DNA of 26,123 bases, from the NCBI GenBank assembly GCA_900544115.1, contig UQTW01000033.1, forward strand, positions 1 through 26,123, in the 5' to 3' direction. The first letter of the stretch is position 1. Each line of letters opens with the position of its first letter. The DNA comes from an uncultured Collinsella sp. (GTDB lineage: Bacteria > Actinomycetota > Coriobacteriia > Coriobacteriales > Coriobacteriaceae). Made by a program: the position numbers and the translations under genes. A model generated the notes under the pieces. The model did not search any database, was not told the DNA's origin, and saw only the letters and a program-made list of their open reading frames with translations. This document shows positions 1 through 8,227 of this stretch, piece after piece.

Positions 1-150
1 CACATGTGCGGATGAATGTGGGAAGTGTTCGGATGAAGTTGCCAATCAAGGGTTGCGTGCGGACCATATTTCCAAACCGATTGTTTTGGCTAGACGCGTC
101 GCTTTGGGGTACCATAGCTCCACTATCAACTGCCGCTCAGCACGGCAGCC

Positions 151-226
151 TTGATGAGCCCTTGCCCTTCTCCTGGGAATTATGATCGGGCATCAATCTG
201 CTGAGTGGCCCGAATCCCAGGAGGGG
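151..226 (+). promoter_or_regulatory. RBS-sequestering leader hairpin of the cation ATPase
   Basis: The arm at 170-178 (CTCCTGGGA) is perfectly complementary to 215-223 (TCCCAGGAG), and three further pairs (167-169 with 224-226, two of them G-U) extend the stem to 12 bp. An inner stem pairs 187-191 (CGGGC) with 208-212 (GCCCG). The Shine-Dalgarno sequence AGGAGGGG at 219-226 lies wholly inside the stem, 7 bases before the ATG at 234. A competing helix, TTGATG at 151-156 with CATCAA at 191-196 and CCC at 159-161 with GGG at 188-190, crosses the first, so the two may be alternatives. I see no match to the yybP-ykoY, M-box or NiCo consensus. A regulatory role is inferred from structure only. Confidence 0.5.
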
Positions 227-233
227 ACTCTAT

Positions 234-2915
234 ATGCAAAAGGAATACCTGTCCGCCGCGGCGGAGGTGCTCAGCGACCAAGGTGTCGATGAGAACCTCG
301 GCCTGAGCAACGACGAGGCGTCGTCGCGCCTTGCCAAGACAGGCCCTAACAAGCTCGAGGAAGCCGAGAAGACACCGCTGTGGAAGCGTTTCTTTGAGCA
401 GATGGCCGACCCCATGGTCATCATGCTGATCGTTGCCGCCGTCATCAGTGCGCTCACGGGCATGGTCAAGGGCGAGCCCGACTTTGCCGATGTTGCCATC
501 ATCATGTTCGTCGTTATCGTCAACTCGGTGCTGGGCGTGGTCCAGGAAGCCAAGAGCGAGGAGGCCCTCGAGGCCCTGCAGGAGATGAGTGCGGCGCAGT
601 CCAAGGTGCTGCGCGACGGCAAGCTCGTGCACCTGCCGAGCGCCGAGCTCGTGCCCGGCGACGTGATCATGCTCGAGGCGGGCGACTCCGTCCCGGCCGA
701 CTGCCGCGTGCTCGAGAGCGCCACGATGAAGATCGAAGAGGCCGCGCTCACCGGCGAGTCCGTGCCCGTAGAGAAGCACGCCAACGTGATCGAGCTCGCT
801 GCGGGCACCGATGACGTGCCGCTCGGCGACCGTAAGAACATGTGCTATATGGGCTCCACCGTCGTGTACGGCCGTGGTCGCGCCGTCGTGGTCGGCACCG
901 GCATGAACACCGAGATGGGCAAGATCGCCGGCGCCCTGGCCGAGGCCAAGGAAGAGCTCACGCCGTTGCAAGTGAAGCTCGCCGAGCTCAGCCGCATCCT
1001 TACCATTATGGTTATCGTCATCTGCGTCGTCATCTTTGGCGTTGATATCATCCGCCACGGCGTGGGCAACGTTCTTACCGACCCGACCGCCCTGCTCGAT
1101 ACCTTTATGGTCGCCGTCTCGCTCGCCGTCGCTGCCATCCCCGAGGGCCTGGTCGCCGTCGTGACCATCGTGCTATCGCTTGGCGTGACCAAGATGGCTA
1201 AGCGCCAGGCAATCATCCGCAAGCTCTCTGCCGTCGAGACTCTCGGCTGCACGCAGACCATCTGCTCCGACAAGACCGGTACCCTTACCCAAAACAAGAT
1301 GACCGTCGTCAAGCACGAGCTCGCTGCGCCCAAGGAGAAGTTCCTGGCCGGCATGGCGCTGTGCTCCGATGCTCAGTGGGACGAGGAGCTGGGCGAGGCC
1401 GTGGGCGAGCCGACTGAGTGCGCGCTCGTCAACGACGCCGGCAAGGCGGGCCTCACTGGCCTGACTGCCGAGCATCCGCGCGTGGGCGAGGCCCCGTTTG
1501 ACTCGGGCCGCAAGATGATGTCCGTGGTCGTCGAGACCCTGGATGGCGAGTACGAGCAGTACACCAAGGGTGCGCCCGACGTGGTGATCGGCCTGTGCAC
1601 CCATATCTACGAGGGCGATAAGGTCGTCCCCCTGACCGAGGAGCGCCGCGCCGAGCTCGTGGCGGCCAACAAGGCCATGGCCGACGAGGCCCTGCGCGTA
1701 CTGGCGCTGGCAAGCCGCACCTACACCGAGGTTCCCGACGACTGCAGCCCCGCTGCGCTCGAGCATGACCTGGTCTTCTGTGGCCTGTCCGGCATGATCG
1801 ACCCGGTCCGTCCCGAGGTGGCCGACGCTATCCACGAGGCGCACGACGCCGGTATCCGCACCGTCATGATCACGGGCGACCACATCGACACCGCCGTGGC
1901 CATCGCCAAGCAGCTGGGCATCGTCGCCGATCGCAGCCAGGCCATCACCGGTGCCGACCTCGATCGCATGAGCGACGAGGAACTCGACGCGCACATCGAG
2001 GACTACGGCGTGTACGCCCGCGTCCAGCCCGAGCACAAGACCCGCATCGTCGAGGCTTGGAAGTCGCGCGACCAGATCGTCGCCATGACGGGCGACGGCG
2101 TCAACGACGCCCCGTCCATCAAACGCGCCGACATTGGCGTTGGCATGGGCATCACCGGTACCGACGTCACCAAGAACGTTGCCGACATGGTGCTCGCCGA
2201 CGACAACTTTGCCACCATCATCGGCGCCTGCGAAGAGGGTCGCCGCATCTACGACAACATCCGCAAGGTCATCCAGTTCCTGCTCTCGGCCAACCTTGCC
2301 GAGGTGTTCTCGGTGTTTATCGCTACGCTCATCGGCTTTACCATTTTCCAGCCGGTGCAGCTGCTGTGGGTGAACCTGGTTACCGACTGCTTCCCCGCGC
2401 TTGCGCTGGGCATGGAGGACGCCGAGGGCGACATTATGAAGCGTAAGCCGCGCAACGCCAAGGACGGTGTCTTTGCCGGCAATATGGGCCTGGACTGCGT
2501 GGTCCAGGGCCTGATCATCACCGTGCTGGTGCTGGCGAGCTTCTTTGTGGGCGTGTACTTTGACATGGGCTACATCCACATCGCCGATATGATTGCCGGC
2601 AATGCCGACGAGGAAGGCGTGATGATGGCGTTCATCACGCTCAACATGGTCGAGATCTTCCATTGCTTTAACATGCGCAGCCGTCGCACGTCGCTGTTTA
2701 AGATGAAGAAGCAGAACAAATGGCTGTGGGCTTCCGCCGCGCTGGCGCTGGTGCTGACGGTGATCGTGACTGTGCAGCCGACGCTTGCCGAGATGTTCTT
2801 TGGTCCCGTAACGCTTGAGCTCAAGGGCGTTATCGCCGCGCTGGGCCTGGCCTTCCTGATCATCCCGCTGATGGAGATCTACAAGGCGATCATGCGCGCT
2901 GTGGAGAAAGAGTAG
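234..2915 (+). CDS. Cation-transporting P-type ATPase, P2A (Ca2+) type
   Basis: This membrane pump couples ATP hydrolysis to export of a divalent cation, most likely Ca2+. The 893-residue length fits the family. Visible in order: an N-terminal cation-ATPase segment, the actuator-domain TGES loop at residues 173-176, the M4 signature PEGL at 303-306, the phosphorylation motif DKTGT with the acceptor Asp at 346, the hinge TGDGVND at 619-625, and a C-terminal bundle of hydrophobic helices. M4 Glu304, an acidic residue in M5 (NLAEV) and an N-x-x-T-D motif in M6 (LWVNLVTD) are the positions that bind Ca2+ in SERCA/PMR1-type pumps. The start follows AGGAGGGG, which is buried in a leader hairpin. 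The gene stands alone, with a strong terminator downstream. Ca2+ rather than Mn2+ is inferred from family resemblance. Confidence 0.93.
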   Translation: MQKEYLSAAAEVLSDQGVDENLGLSNDEASSRLAKTGPNKLEEAEKTPLWKRFFEQMADPMVIMLIVAAVISALTGMVKGEPDFADVAIIMFVVIVNSVLGVVQEAKSEEALEALQEMSAAQSKVLRDGKLVHLPSAELVPGDVIMLEAGDSVPADCRVLESATMKIEEAALTGESVPVEKHANVIELAAGTDDVPLGDRKNMCYMGSTVVYGRGRAVVVGTGMNTEMGKIAGALAEAKEELTPLQVKLAELSRILTIMVIVICVVIFGVDIIRHGVGNVLTDPTALLDTFMVAVSLAVAAIPEGLVAVVTIVLSLGVTKMAKRQAIIRKLSAVETLGCTQTICSDKTGTLTQNKMTVVKHELAAPKEKFLAGMALCSDAQWDEELGEAVGEPTECALVNDAGKAGLTGLTAEHPRVGEAPFDSGRKMMSVVVETLDGEYEQYTKGAPDVVIGLCTHIYEGDKVVPLTEERRAELVAANKAMADEALRVLALASRTYTEVPDDCSPAALEHDLVFCGLSGMIDPVRPEVADAIHEAHDAGIRTVMITGDHIDTAVAIAKQLGIVADRSQAITGADLDRMSDEELDAHIEDYGVYARVQPEHKTRIVEAWKSRDQIVAMTGDGVNDAPSIKRADIGVGMGITGTDVTKNVADMVLADDNFATIIGACEEGRRIYDNIRKVIQFLLSANLAEVFSVFIATLIGFTIFQPVQLLWVNLVTDCFPALALGMEDAEGDIMKRKPRNAKDGVFAGNMGLDCVVQGLIITVLVLASFFVGVYFDMGYIHIADMIAGNADEEGVMMAFITLNMVEIFHCFNMRSRRTSLFKMKKQNKWLWASAALALVLTVIVTVQPTLAEMFFGPVTLELKGVIAALGLAFLIIPLMEIYKAIMRAVEKE

Positions 2916-2938
2916 GTCGAAAGGCCATCCTTCCCACC

Positions 2939-3029
2939 GGCCCGACCGCCTGCGGGGTTTCTTCTTCGCTGGTCCTCGCGCTTCGCGCTGCGGGATCGCT
3001 CAGAAGAAACCCCTCCCGGCGGGCGGGCC
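2939..3029. repeat. Large imperfect palindrome downstream of the ATPase gene
   Basis: The outer arms 2939-2950 and 3018-3029 pair at 11 of 12 positions. The inner arms 2954-2965 (GGGGTTTCTTCT) and 3002-3013 (AGAAGAAACCCC) pair perfectly. The 36-base centre carries a small GCGC-TTC-GCGC hairpin at 2978-2988. There is no T tract on either side, so it is not a typical intrinsic terminator. The size and nested shape suggest a REP/BIME-like or miniature repeat element, but its copy number cannot be seen here. Confidence 0.55.
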
Positions 3030-3071
3030 TTCGGATAACCTCTCGGGACCATGAGCTGAGGGAAAGTGTGT

Positions 3072-3108
3072 GAGCCGGTCGAGCGTTTGCTCGACCGGCT
3101 CTTTTTTT
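3072..3108 (+). terminator. Intrinsic terminator
   Basis: A perfect 13-bp stem (GAGCCGGTCGAGC at 3072-3084 with GCTCGACCGGCTC at 3089-3101) has a GTTT loop and is followed by a run of T. It separates the ATPase gene from rsgA. Confidence 0.9.
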
Positions 3109-3157
3109 GTGGGTAAAATACCTGCTCAGTTGTGATTTTTGGTGCTGGGAGGCGTTT

Positions 3158-4342
3158 GTGGCTAAGGCTAAGGCTAAGGCGAAGAAAAAGACGACGGGGG
3201 CGCGGGCTAAGCGCGATCGTCGTCGGAAGCTCGCGACCGAAGCTCCCGCATCTGCGGAGGAGTTGCTGGCGAGTATACCGGGGCTTGACGCGTTGCAGGA
3301 TGTTCCGGCGTTCGATGACCTGCCGGTCGATGCGGCTCAGCAGGCTGCATTTGACGACTTTTGCGCACAGGCCGAGGAGTCCGAGCAGATGCAGCTCGGT
3401 GCCGTGGTGCGCCTGGACCGCGGGTTTCCGCTGGTGGCGACTGCCGATGACACGTTTCGTGCCGAGCATGCCGTAGGGTTTGCCAAGTCGCGTGGCGAGG
3501 ACGAGGTCCTGCTGCCGGCCGTGGGCGACCGCGTGGCGGTTCGCCGTGCTCCCGGGCACGACATGGGCGTGATCGAGTGCGTGCTGCCACGCCGCACGAG
3601 TTTTGAGCGTTGGCGCGGCCGCGCTCGCGGCGAGCGCCAGGTACTCTGCTCCAACGTGGATAGCGTGCTGATCGTGCAGGCGCTCGGCGCCGGCGAGGTG
3701 TTGCTCGACCGCGTGGCGCGCTCGCTGGTGTTGGCGCTCGATTGCGATGCCGAGCCGGTGGTGGTGCTCACCAAGGCCGACCGCTGCGAGGCCGATGAGC
3801 TCGAGCGCGATCTGGACCGCGTGCGCCGTCTGGTGGGTCCGGACGTGCGCGTAATCGTGACATCTTCTGCCGAGGGCCGTGGCCTGGACGAGGTTCGTGC
3901 CTGCGTGCCGGCGGGAACGTGCGCCATGATTCTGGGCGAGTCGGGTGCCGGCAAGTCGACGCTGCTCAATGCGCTGCTGGGCCACGATGCGCTGGCCACT
4001 GGCGGCGTGCGCGAGCGTGATGACCAGGGTCGCCACACCACGGTTGCGCGCGTGATGGTGGCACTGCCGGGCAACGCCGGCGTGATCGCCGATGCTCCGG
4101 GCCTGCGCAGCCTGCCGCTCGTGGGACATGAGCGGGGCCTGGCGCGTGCCTTCCCCGAGATCGTCGAGGCGTCGCGTGCGTGCCGGTTTGGCGATTGCAC
4201 GCACACTCACGAGCCGGGTTGCGCCGTTCGCGAGGCCGAGGACGCGGGACAGATCGACAATCTGCGCCTGGAAACGTTCCAAAACCTGGCGTCATCCATG
4301 CGCGTGAGTGCCCAAATGCTCGATCCCGATGTCCATCTGTAA
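3158..4342 (+). CDS. rsgA: Ribosome small subunit-dependent GTPase RsgA
   Basis: RsgA is a circularly permuted GTPase that acts late in 30S subunit maturation. The order of motifs is the permuted one: an OB-fold region, the G4-like LTKAD, then the P-loop GESGAGKST (residues 260-268, Lys266), then the G3 motif DAPG. A C-terminal zinc motif follows (C-x4-C-x-H-x5-C, in the RFGDCTHTHEPGC segment). I chose the GTG at 3158 because GGGAGG precedes it by about 6 bases; upstream in-frame codons lie inside the preceding terminator. The 394-residue protein has an unusually basic N-terminal tail (alternating Ala-Lys from a 6-base tandem repeat, then KKK and RDRRRK) of about 25 residues, plus about 55 further residues before the OB fold. 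The tail may help rRNA contact (inference). The gene is monocistronic with its own terminator. Confidence 0.93.
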   Translation: MAKAKAKAKKKTTGARAKRDRRRKLATEAPASAEELLASIPGLDALQDVPAFDDLPVDAAQQAAFDDFCAQAEESEQMQLGAVVRLDRGFPLVATADDTFRAEHAVGFAKSRGEDEVLLPAVGDRVAVRRAPGHDMGVIECVLPRRTSFERWRGRARGERQVLCSNVDSVLIVQALGAGEVLLDRVARSLVLALDCDAEPVVVLTKADRCEADELERDLDRVRRLVGPDVRVIVTSSAEGRGLDEVRACVPAGTCAMILGESGAGKSTLLNALLGHDALATGGVRERDDQGRHTTVARVMVALPGNAGVIADAPGLRSLPLVGHERGLARAFPEIVEASRACRFGDCTHTHEPGCAVREAEDAGQIDNLRLETFQNLASSMRVSAQMLDPDVHL

Positions 4343-4359
4343 TTGAATTTTCCTATGAC

Positions 4360-4394
4360 AGCCGTCTTCCAACTGTTTGGGAGGCGGCTTTTTG
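4360..4394 (+). terminator. Intrinsic terminator of rsgA
   Basis: AGCCGTCTTCC (4360-4370) pairs with GGGAGGCGGCT (4379-4389) with one G-T pair and a short loop, followed by a TTTTT run. Confidence 0.8.
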
Positions 4395-4432
4395 CTGCCA
4401 AATCGCCTCTAAATATACGTTTTGCCGACGTT

Positions 4433-4496
4433 CTGACCAAAACCTTGCCACGAGCTTGACGGGCTGGTCAGCTTTTGGTCAGCAATTGGTTTGACA
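4433..4496 (+). promoter_or_regulatory. Putative control region of the tad operon
   Basis: A consensus -35 hexamer TTGACA lies at 4491-4496, but no convincing -10 box follows at 16-18 bp. Just upstream are two direct copies of GGTCAGC (4466-4472 and 4477-4483), 11 bp apart, i.e. one helical turn. CTGACCAAAA (4433-4442) is the perfect inverted match of TTTTGGTCAG (4473-4482). Repeated half-sites at helical spacing next to a -35 suggest a regulator-binding site; the protein is unknown. Confidence 0.4.
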
Positions 4497-4593
4497 CGTA
4501 AAACCAAGATTGCGATTGTGCCGCTTTGCGCCCTGGTCGCCCAGACAATGGTGGTACGGGCATTTGCCCGGTGCTACCTTGAGAGGAGCGGCC

Positions 4594-5253
4594 GTGAACA
4601 AGAGCAAGCGCATCGCCATCAGCCTGGTCGCGGGCGTGCTTGCCGCGGCGCTCTGCATGGCCTACGGCTCGTCGATCCGCTCGCAAGCCGAACAGGCCCA
4701 GGCCGAGACTTTGGCAAAATACGGCGGCGACCGCGTTGAGGTGTGCGTCGCGGCGCGCGATATCGATGCGGGCGAGACCCTCGACGAGACTAATGTCATA
4801 ACTCAGGAATGGCTGGCGAGTCTGCTGCCGCGTGATGCGGCGACCGAGCTGCGTCAGGTGCGCGGCGACGTGACGACCTCGCGTATTCCCAAAAACGCCG
4901 TGATTTGCAATGTCTACACCAAGGCTGAGAGCCACAAGCTCGAGGTGCCTAAAGGCAAGGTGGCCGTTTCGGTGGCGGTCGATGCCGAGCACTCGGTCGG
5001 CGGCGCCGCGGGCGTGGGCAGCTATGTAGACGTGTACGTGCAAAAAGATGGCGTGACCGATCGTTTGTGCGGCGCGTACGTGATCGATACCAGCGAAGAT
5101 GCCGGTACCACGCGTGAAGGCAAGATCGAGTGGGTGACGCTGGCGGCAGACCCCGAAGATGTCAAGGAATTGCTGGGAGCCTCGGGAAAGGGAACGGTCA
5201 GCTTGACGATTCCCGCCACGGCACGCGGCAAAAAGAGCGGAGGCGACGAGTGA
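4594..5253 (+). CDS. cpaB: Flp pilus assembly protein CpaB/RcpC-like (SAF domain)
   Basis: The 219-residue protein has one N-terminal membrane segment (about residues 6-24). A SAF-like domain follows from about residue 48 (VEVCVAARDIDAGETLDETNV), and then an RcpC/CpaB-like domain with the segment VAVSVAVDAEHSVGGAAGVGSYVDVYV. In Gram-negative bacteria CpaB works with the secretin; in Actinobacteria, which lack an outer membrane, it presumably acts in the cell envelope as part of the Tad apparatus (inference). I chose the GTG at 4594 because GAGAGGAG sits just upstream and the membrane segment begins right after it. It is the first gene of the tad operon and overlaps tadZ in a TGATG arrangement. 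Confidence 0.85.
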   Translation: MNKSKRIAISLVAGVLAAALCMAYGSSIRSQAEQAQAETLAKYGGDRVEVCVAARDIDAGETLDETNVITQEWLASLLPRDAATELRQVRGDVTTSRIPKNAVICNVYTKAESHKLEVPKGKVAVSVAVDAEHSVGGAAGVGSYVDVYVQKDGVTDRLCGAYVIDTSEDAGTTREGKIEWVTLAADPEDVKELLGASGKGTVSLTIPATARGKKSGGDE

Positions 5254-6902
5254 TGAAGGCGATCTGGCTTGCGTGCTGCGCGTGCGGCGATTACGGGCTG
5301 CTACAGCAGGAAGTCGAGGGTCGCGATGTGGGCGCGCAGGTGCTTCGCGTGGGCGACCTGGACGGGCTGGTATCCATGGCGCGGGCGTTTCCGTCGCGTC
5401 GCGGTGCCGCCATCATCGCGGCGTCTCTGTTCGATACCGAAGACGTGCGGAAGACCGTTGCGCGCCTGACGGCCGAGGGCCGCGTGAGTCGTGTCGTCGT
5501 GTTGATCGAGACACTCGACCCGTCGGATATCGAAGGGCTGTTTCGCGCGGGGGCGACCGAGGTCATCGCTGCGCACAGTTTGTGCGGCAACGGGCGCGCG
5601 GGTGAGGGAACGGTTGATTCCGATTGGCGCATGACGATTGAGCCCGATGCTTTTGTTGATAGGGAACCCGGGGCGCCTCGCGCTACAAGAGGCCCGCGTG
5701 TTGATGAATATGGAAAAGCGGAAGCCGAGCATGGTCGGCGCCCCCGGGACCCCCTTGCATACGATGACGCTGGAGGGCCGGTGCCGTATGGCGATGACGT
5801 TCTGGCTGAAGATATGGGATACGTGCACGGCGTAAATCTGGCCGATGAGCTCGACGAGGTCGAGGGTTTTGCCGGGGCTGGCGAGCCGTGTGCCGCTGCG
5901 TCTTTGGCTTCGGAACCGCAGCCCGGGCAGCCTGCCATGCCGGCTTGGGCTCAGCACGTGACCGCGGCGGGGGAGACGGGGATGTTATCGCCCGCGTCCG
6001 TGTCGCCGGTTCCTGCGCCGTCAGCCCCCGCGCTGTCGGCGGACGCTTCGATTCCGTCTCGTCGGGCACCGGTTGTCTGCGCCGTTTCGGGTTCGGGCGG
6101 TTGCGGCAAGTCGACGATCGTTGCCACTATGGCGCATGCGGCGTCGTTGCTGGGTTTGCGTGCCGCTGTGCTCGACTTGGACCTCATGTTTGGAAACCTA
6201 TACGATCTGCTGGGTGTCGATGCCCCGCACGATATGGCGACGCTTATCGAGCCGTCGGCGGCGGGCGCACTTGCCGAGCCGGATATCGTGGCCGCATCGA
6301 TGCGTGTCGCCCCGGGCGTCACGCTCTGGGGACCTGTCGCGGCCCCCGAGAAGGCCGAGCTCATGGCACGTCCGGTGGAGCTATTGCTCGATGTTTTGCG
6401 TCGCGAATCCGACGTGGTCTTTGTCGACACCTCGGTCTTTTGGGGTGATGCCGTGGCCGCCGCTGTGGCGGCGAGCGACCGTTGCCTGGTCGTAGGCGAT
6501 GCGGCAGTATCGTCCGCGACATCCGCTTCGCGCGTCATTGAGCTGGCGAGCCGTGTGGGCGTGCCGCGCACACGCATGAGCGCCGTGTTCAACCGGTTTG
6601 GTGCGCGCGGTGCCGACGAGGACGTCGCCATGCGCTTCGAGATTGCCTGCGCACTGAGCTCCAAGATCCGCATTGCCGATGGCGGTCAGGACTTGGCCGC
6701 GCTCATGGCATTCGGTCGCGCCGACGAGGCAGTGGGTCAGACGAGCGCTTTTGCGACCAGCGTGCGCGAAGCCACGCGCGAGATGCTCGTGGAGCTGGGC
6801 TGCGCCGTCGGTCCTTGGAGCGATATGGTCGCCGACCGCGCGACCCGCACCGAGCGCCCACGCATTCGTCTTCCCTGGTCGCGTGAGGGTGATTCGCGAT
6901 GA
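5253..6902 (+). CDS. tadZ: TadZ/CpaE-like pilus localisation ATPase
   Basis: This 549-residue protein has three parts. Residues 1-115 resemble the atypical receiver-like domain of TadZ/CpaE. Residues 120-265 are a low-complexity linker rich in Ala, Pro and acidic residues. Residues 268-549 form a ParA/MinD-type ATPase with a deviant Walker A motif, SGSGGCGKST (Lys286), and a following AVLDLDLMFGNL segment. TadZ proteins place the Tad machine in the cell. The ATG at 5253 overlaps the cpaB stop; a GTG at 5250 is an equally possible start, and GGAGG at 5239-5243 serves either. The gene overlaps cpaF by an ATGA junction, so translation is probably coupled. Confidence 0.85.
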   Translation: MKAIWLACCACGDYGLLQQEVEGRDVGAQVLRVGDLDGLVSMARAFPSRRGAAIIAASLFDTEDVRKTVARLTAEGRVSRVVVLIETLDPSDIEGLFRAGATEVIAAHSLCGNGRAGEGTVDSDWRMTIEPDAFVDREPGAPRATRGPRVDEYGKAEAEHGRRPRDPLAYDDAGGPVPYGDDVLAEDMGYVHGVNLADELDEVEGFAGAGEPCAAASLASEPQPGQPAMPAWAQHVTAAGETGMLSPASVSPVPAPSAPALSADASIPSRRAPVVCAVSGSGGCGKSTIVATMAHAASLLGLRAAVLDLDLMFGNLYDLLGVDAPHDMATLIEPSAAGALAEPDIVAASMRVAPGVTLWGPVAAPEKAELMARPVELLLDVLRRESDVVFVDTSVFWGDAVAAAVAASDRCLVVGDAAVSSATSASRVIELASRVGVPRTRMSAVFNRFGARGADEDVAMRFEIACALSSKIRIADGGQDLAALMAFGRADEAVGQTSAFATSVREATREMLVELGCAVGPWSDMVADRATRTERPRIRLPWSREGDSR

Positions 6903-8227
6903 GTCTGCAGACGAGGATTAAAGCCGCTGGCGCGGCCGCCGCGGCTGCCCCCGTTGATGCGGGGCGCCACCGTGCCGTTAAACGCCGCACCAAGCGTGCG
7001 GTGATGGACCGTATGGGCTACGACGAGGTGGCGCGCATCAGTGCCTACGTCGACCCGGCCCTTGCCCGCTCTGAGCTGCGTCCGGCGGTGGAGGCGGCGC
7101 TCAACGTGGAAGAGCCGACCGACTTGGCGACGCCTGAGCGTGAGACCATCATCGACGAGATCCTAGATGACGTGGTAGGCCTGGGACCGCTGCAGCCGCT
7201 CATCGAGGACGACACCGTTACCGAAATCATGATCAACGGCTGTCGCTCTGCCTTTTTTGAGCGCAGTGGCGTTTTGTATCCCATCGAGCACGCGTTTGAG
7301 GACGACGAACAGATCCGTGTGCTCATCGACCGTATCATCTCGCCGCTCGGCCGTCGTATCGATGAGCGTAGCCCCATCGTCAACGCCCGCCTCAAGACGG
7401 GTTATCGCGTCAACGCGGTGATTCCACCCGTGGCGATCGACGGGCCAATCCTCACTATCCGTAAGTTCTCGGACCGTATCTGTTCGCTGGACGAGCTTGT
7501 GGGGTTGGGGTCACTGCCGCTTTGGTATGCGCAGCTGCTGTCGTGCGCGGTGTCGTTGCGGCAGGACTTGGCGGTTGCGGGAGGCACGGGGTCGGGCAAG
7601 ACCACGCTGCTCAACGCGCTGTCGTGCGAGATTTCCACCGGCGAGCGCATCGTGACGATCGAGGATTCCGCCGAGCTCAAGTTTGCACATCACCCACACG
7701 TCGTTCGTCTGGAGGCGCGTGAGGCGTCAATCGAGGGCGAGGGTGCGGTGACGATTCGCGACCTGGTGACCAATGCTCTGCGTATGCGCCCCGACCGCAT
7801 CGTCGTGGGCGAGGTGCGCGGTGCCGAGTGCTGCGACATGCTGCAGGCCATGAACACAGGCCACGACGGCTCGCTCACCACGCTCCATGCGGGTACCGAG
7901 CAGGAGACCGTGGTTCGCCTGACGCTGCTTGCGCGCTACGGCATCGATTTGCCGAGTGAGCTTATCGAAGAGCAGATCGCCATGGCGCTCGACGGTATCG
8001 TGATGTCCGAGCGCCATGCAGATGGCAGGCGCTTTGTGGCCTCATATTCTGGGGTTCACCGCGGCGCGTCGGGTGGTGTTGAGCTCGAACGCTACGTGAC
8101 GTTCGATGCCGCCGAACGTACCTGGTCGCTCGACCGCGAGCCGCCGTTTATTGCGGAGGGCTTGCGGTCGGGAACGCTCACGCAAGAGGAGGTGGACGAA
8201 TGGAGATCGCTATGCCCCTCGTCGTAG
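6899..8227 (+). CDS. cpaF: Tad secretion ATPase CpaF/TadA
   Basis: This hexameric secretion ATPase of the type II/IV family (VirB11/CpaF branch) powers Flp pilus assembly at the inner face of the membrane. The 442-residue length is typical. It has a helical N-terminal domain with the LGPLQPLIEDDTVTEIMING segment, which is characteristic of CpaF. The Walker A motif GGTGSGKTT (Lys234) follows, then an IEDSAEL Asp box, a Walker B region around DRIVVGEVRG, and a His box (TGHDGSLTTLHA). Start and stop overlap the neighbours (ATGA with tadZ, 28 bp with tadB). Confidence 0.95.
   Translation: MSLQTRIKAAGAAAAAAPVDAGRHRAVKRRTKRAVMDRMGYDEVARISAYVDPALARSELRPAVEAALNVEEPTDLATPERETIIDEILDDVVGLGPLQPLIEDDTVTEIMINGCRSAFFERSGVLYPIEHAFEDDEQIRVLIDRIISPLGRRIDERSPIVNARLKTGYRVNAVIPPVAIDGPILTIRKFSDRICSLDELVGLGSLPLWYAQLLSCAVSLRQDLAVAGGTGSGKTTLLNALSCEISTGERIVTIEDSAELKFAHHPHVVRLEAREASIEGEGAVTIRDLVTNALRMRPDRIVVGEVRGAECCDMLQAMNTGHDGSLTTLHAGTEQETVVRLTLLARYGIDLPSELIEEQIAMALDGIVMSERHADGRRFVASYSGVHRGASGGVELERYVTFDAAERTWSLDREPPFIAEGLRSGTLTQEEVDEWRSLCPSS

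Noticed and set aside
100..233. yybP-ykoY (Mn2+) riboswitch before the cation pump
   Set aside because: The position is right, but I cannot find the conserved loop sequences of that class; only the RBS-sequestering stem is supported.
1173..2663. Long antisense open frame (496 codons) across the ATPase gene
   Set aside because: It is a shadow of a GC-rich gene with clear P-type ATPase motifs; its own translation is low-complexity (His, Asp, Gly, Val) with no motif.
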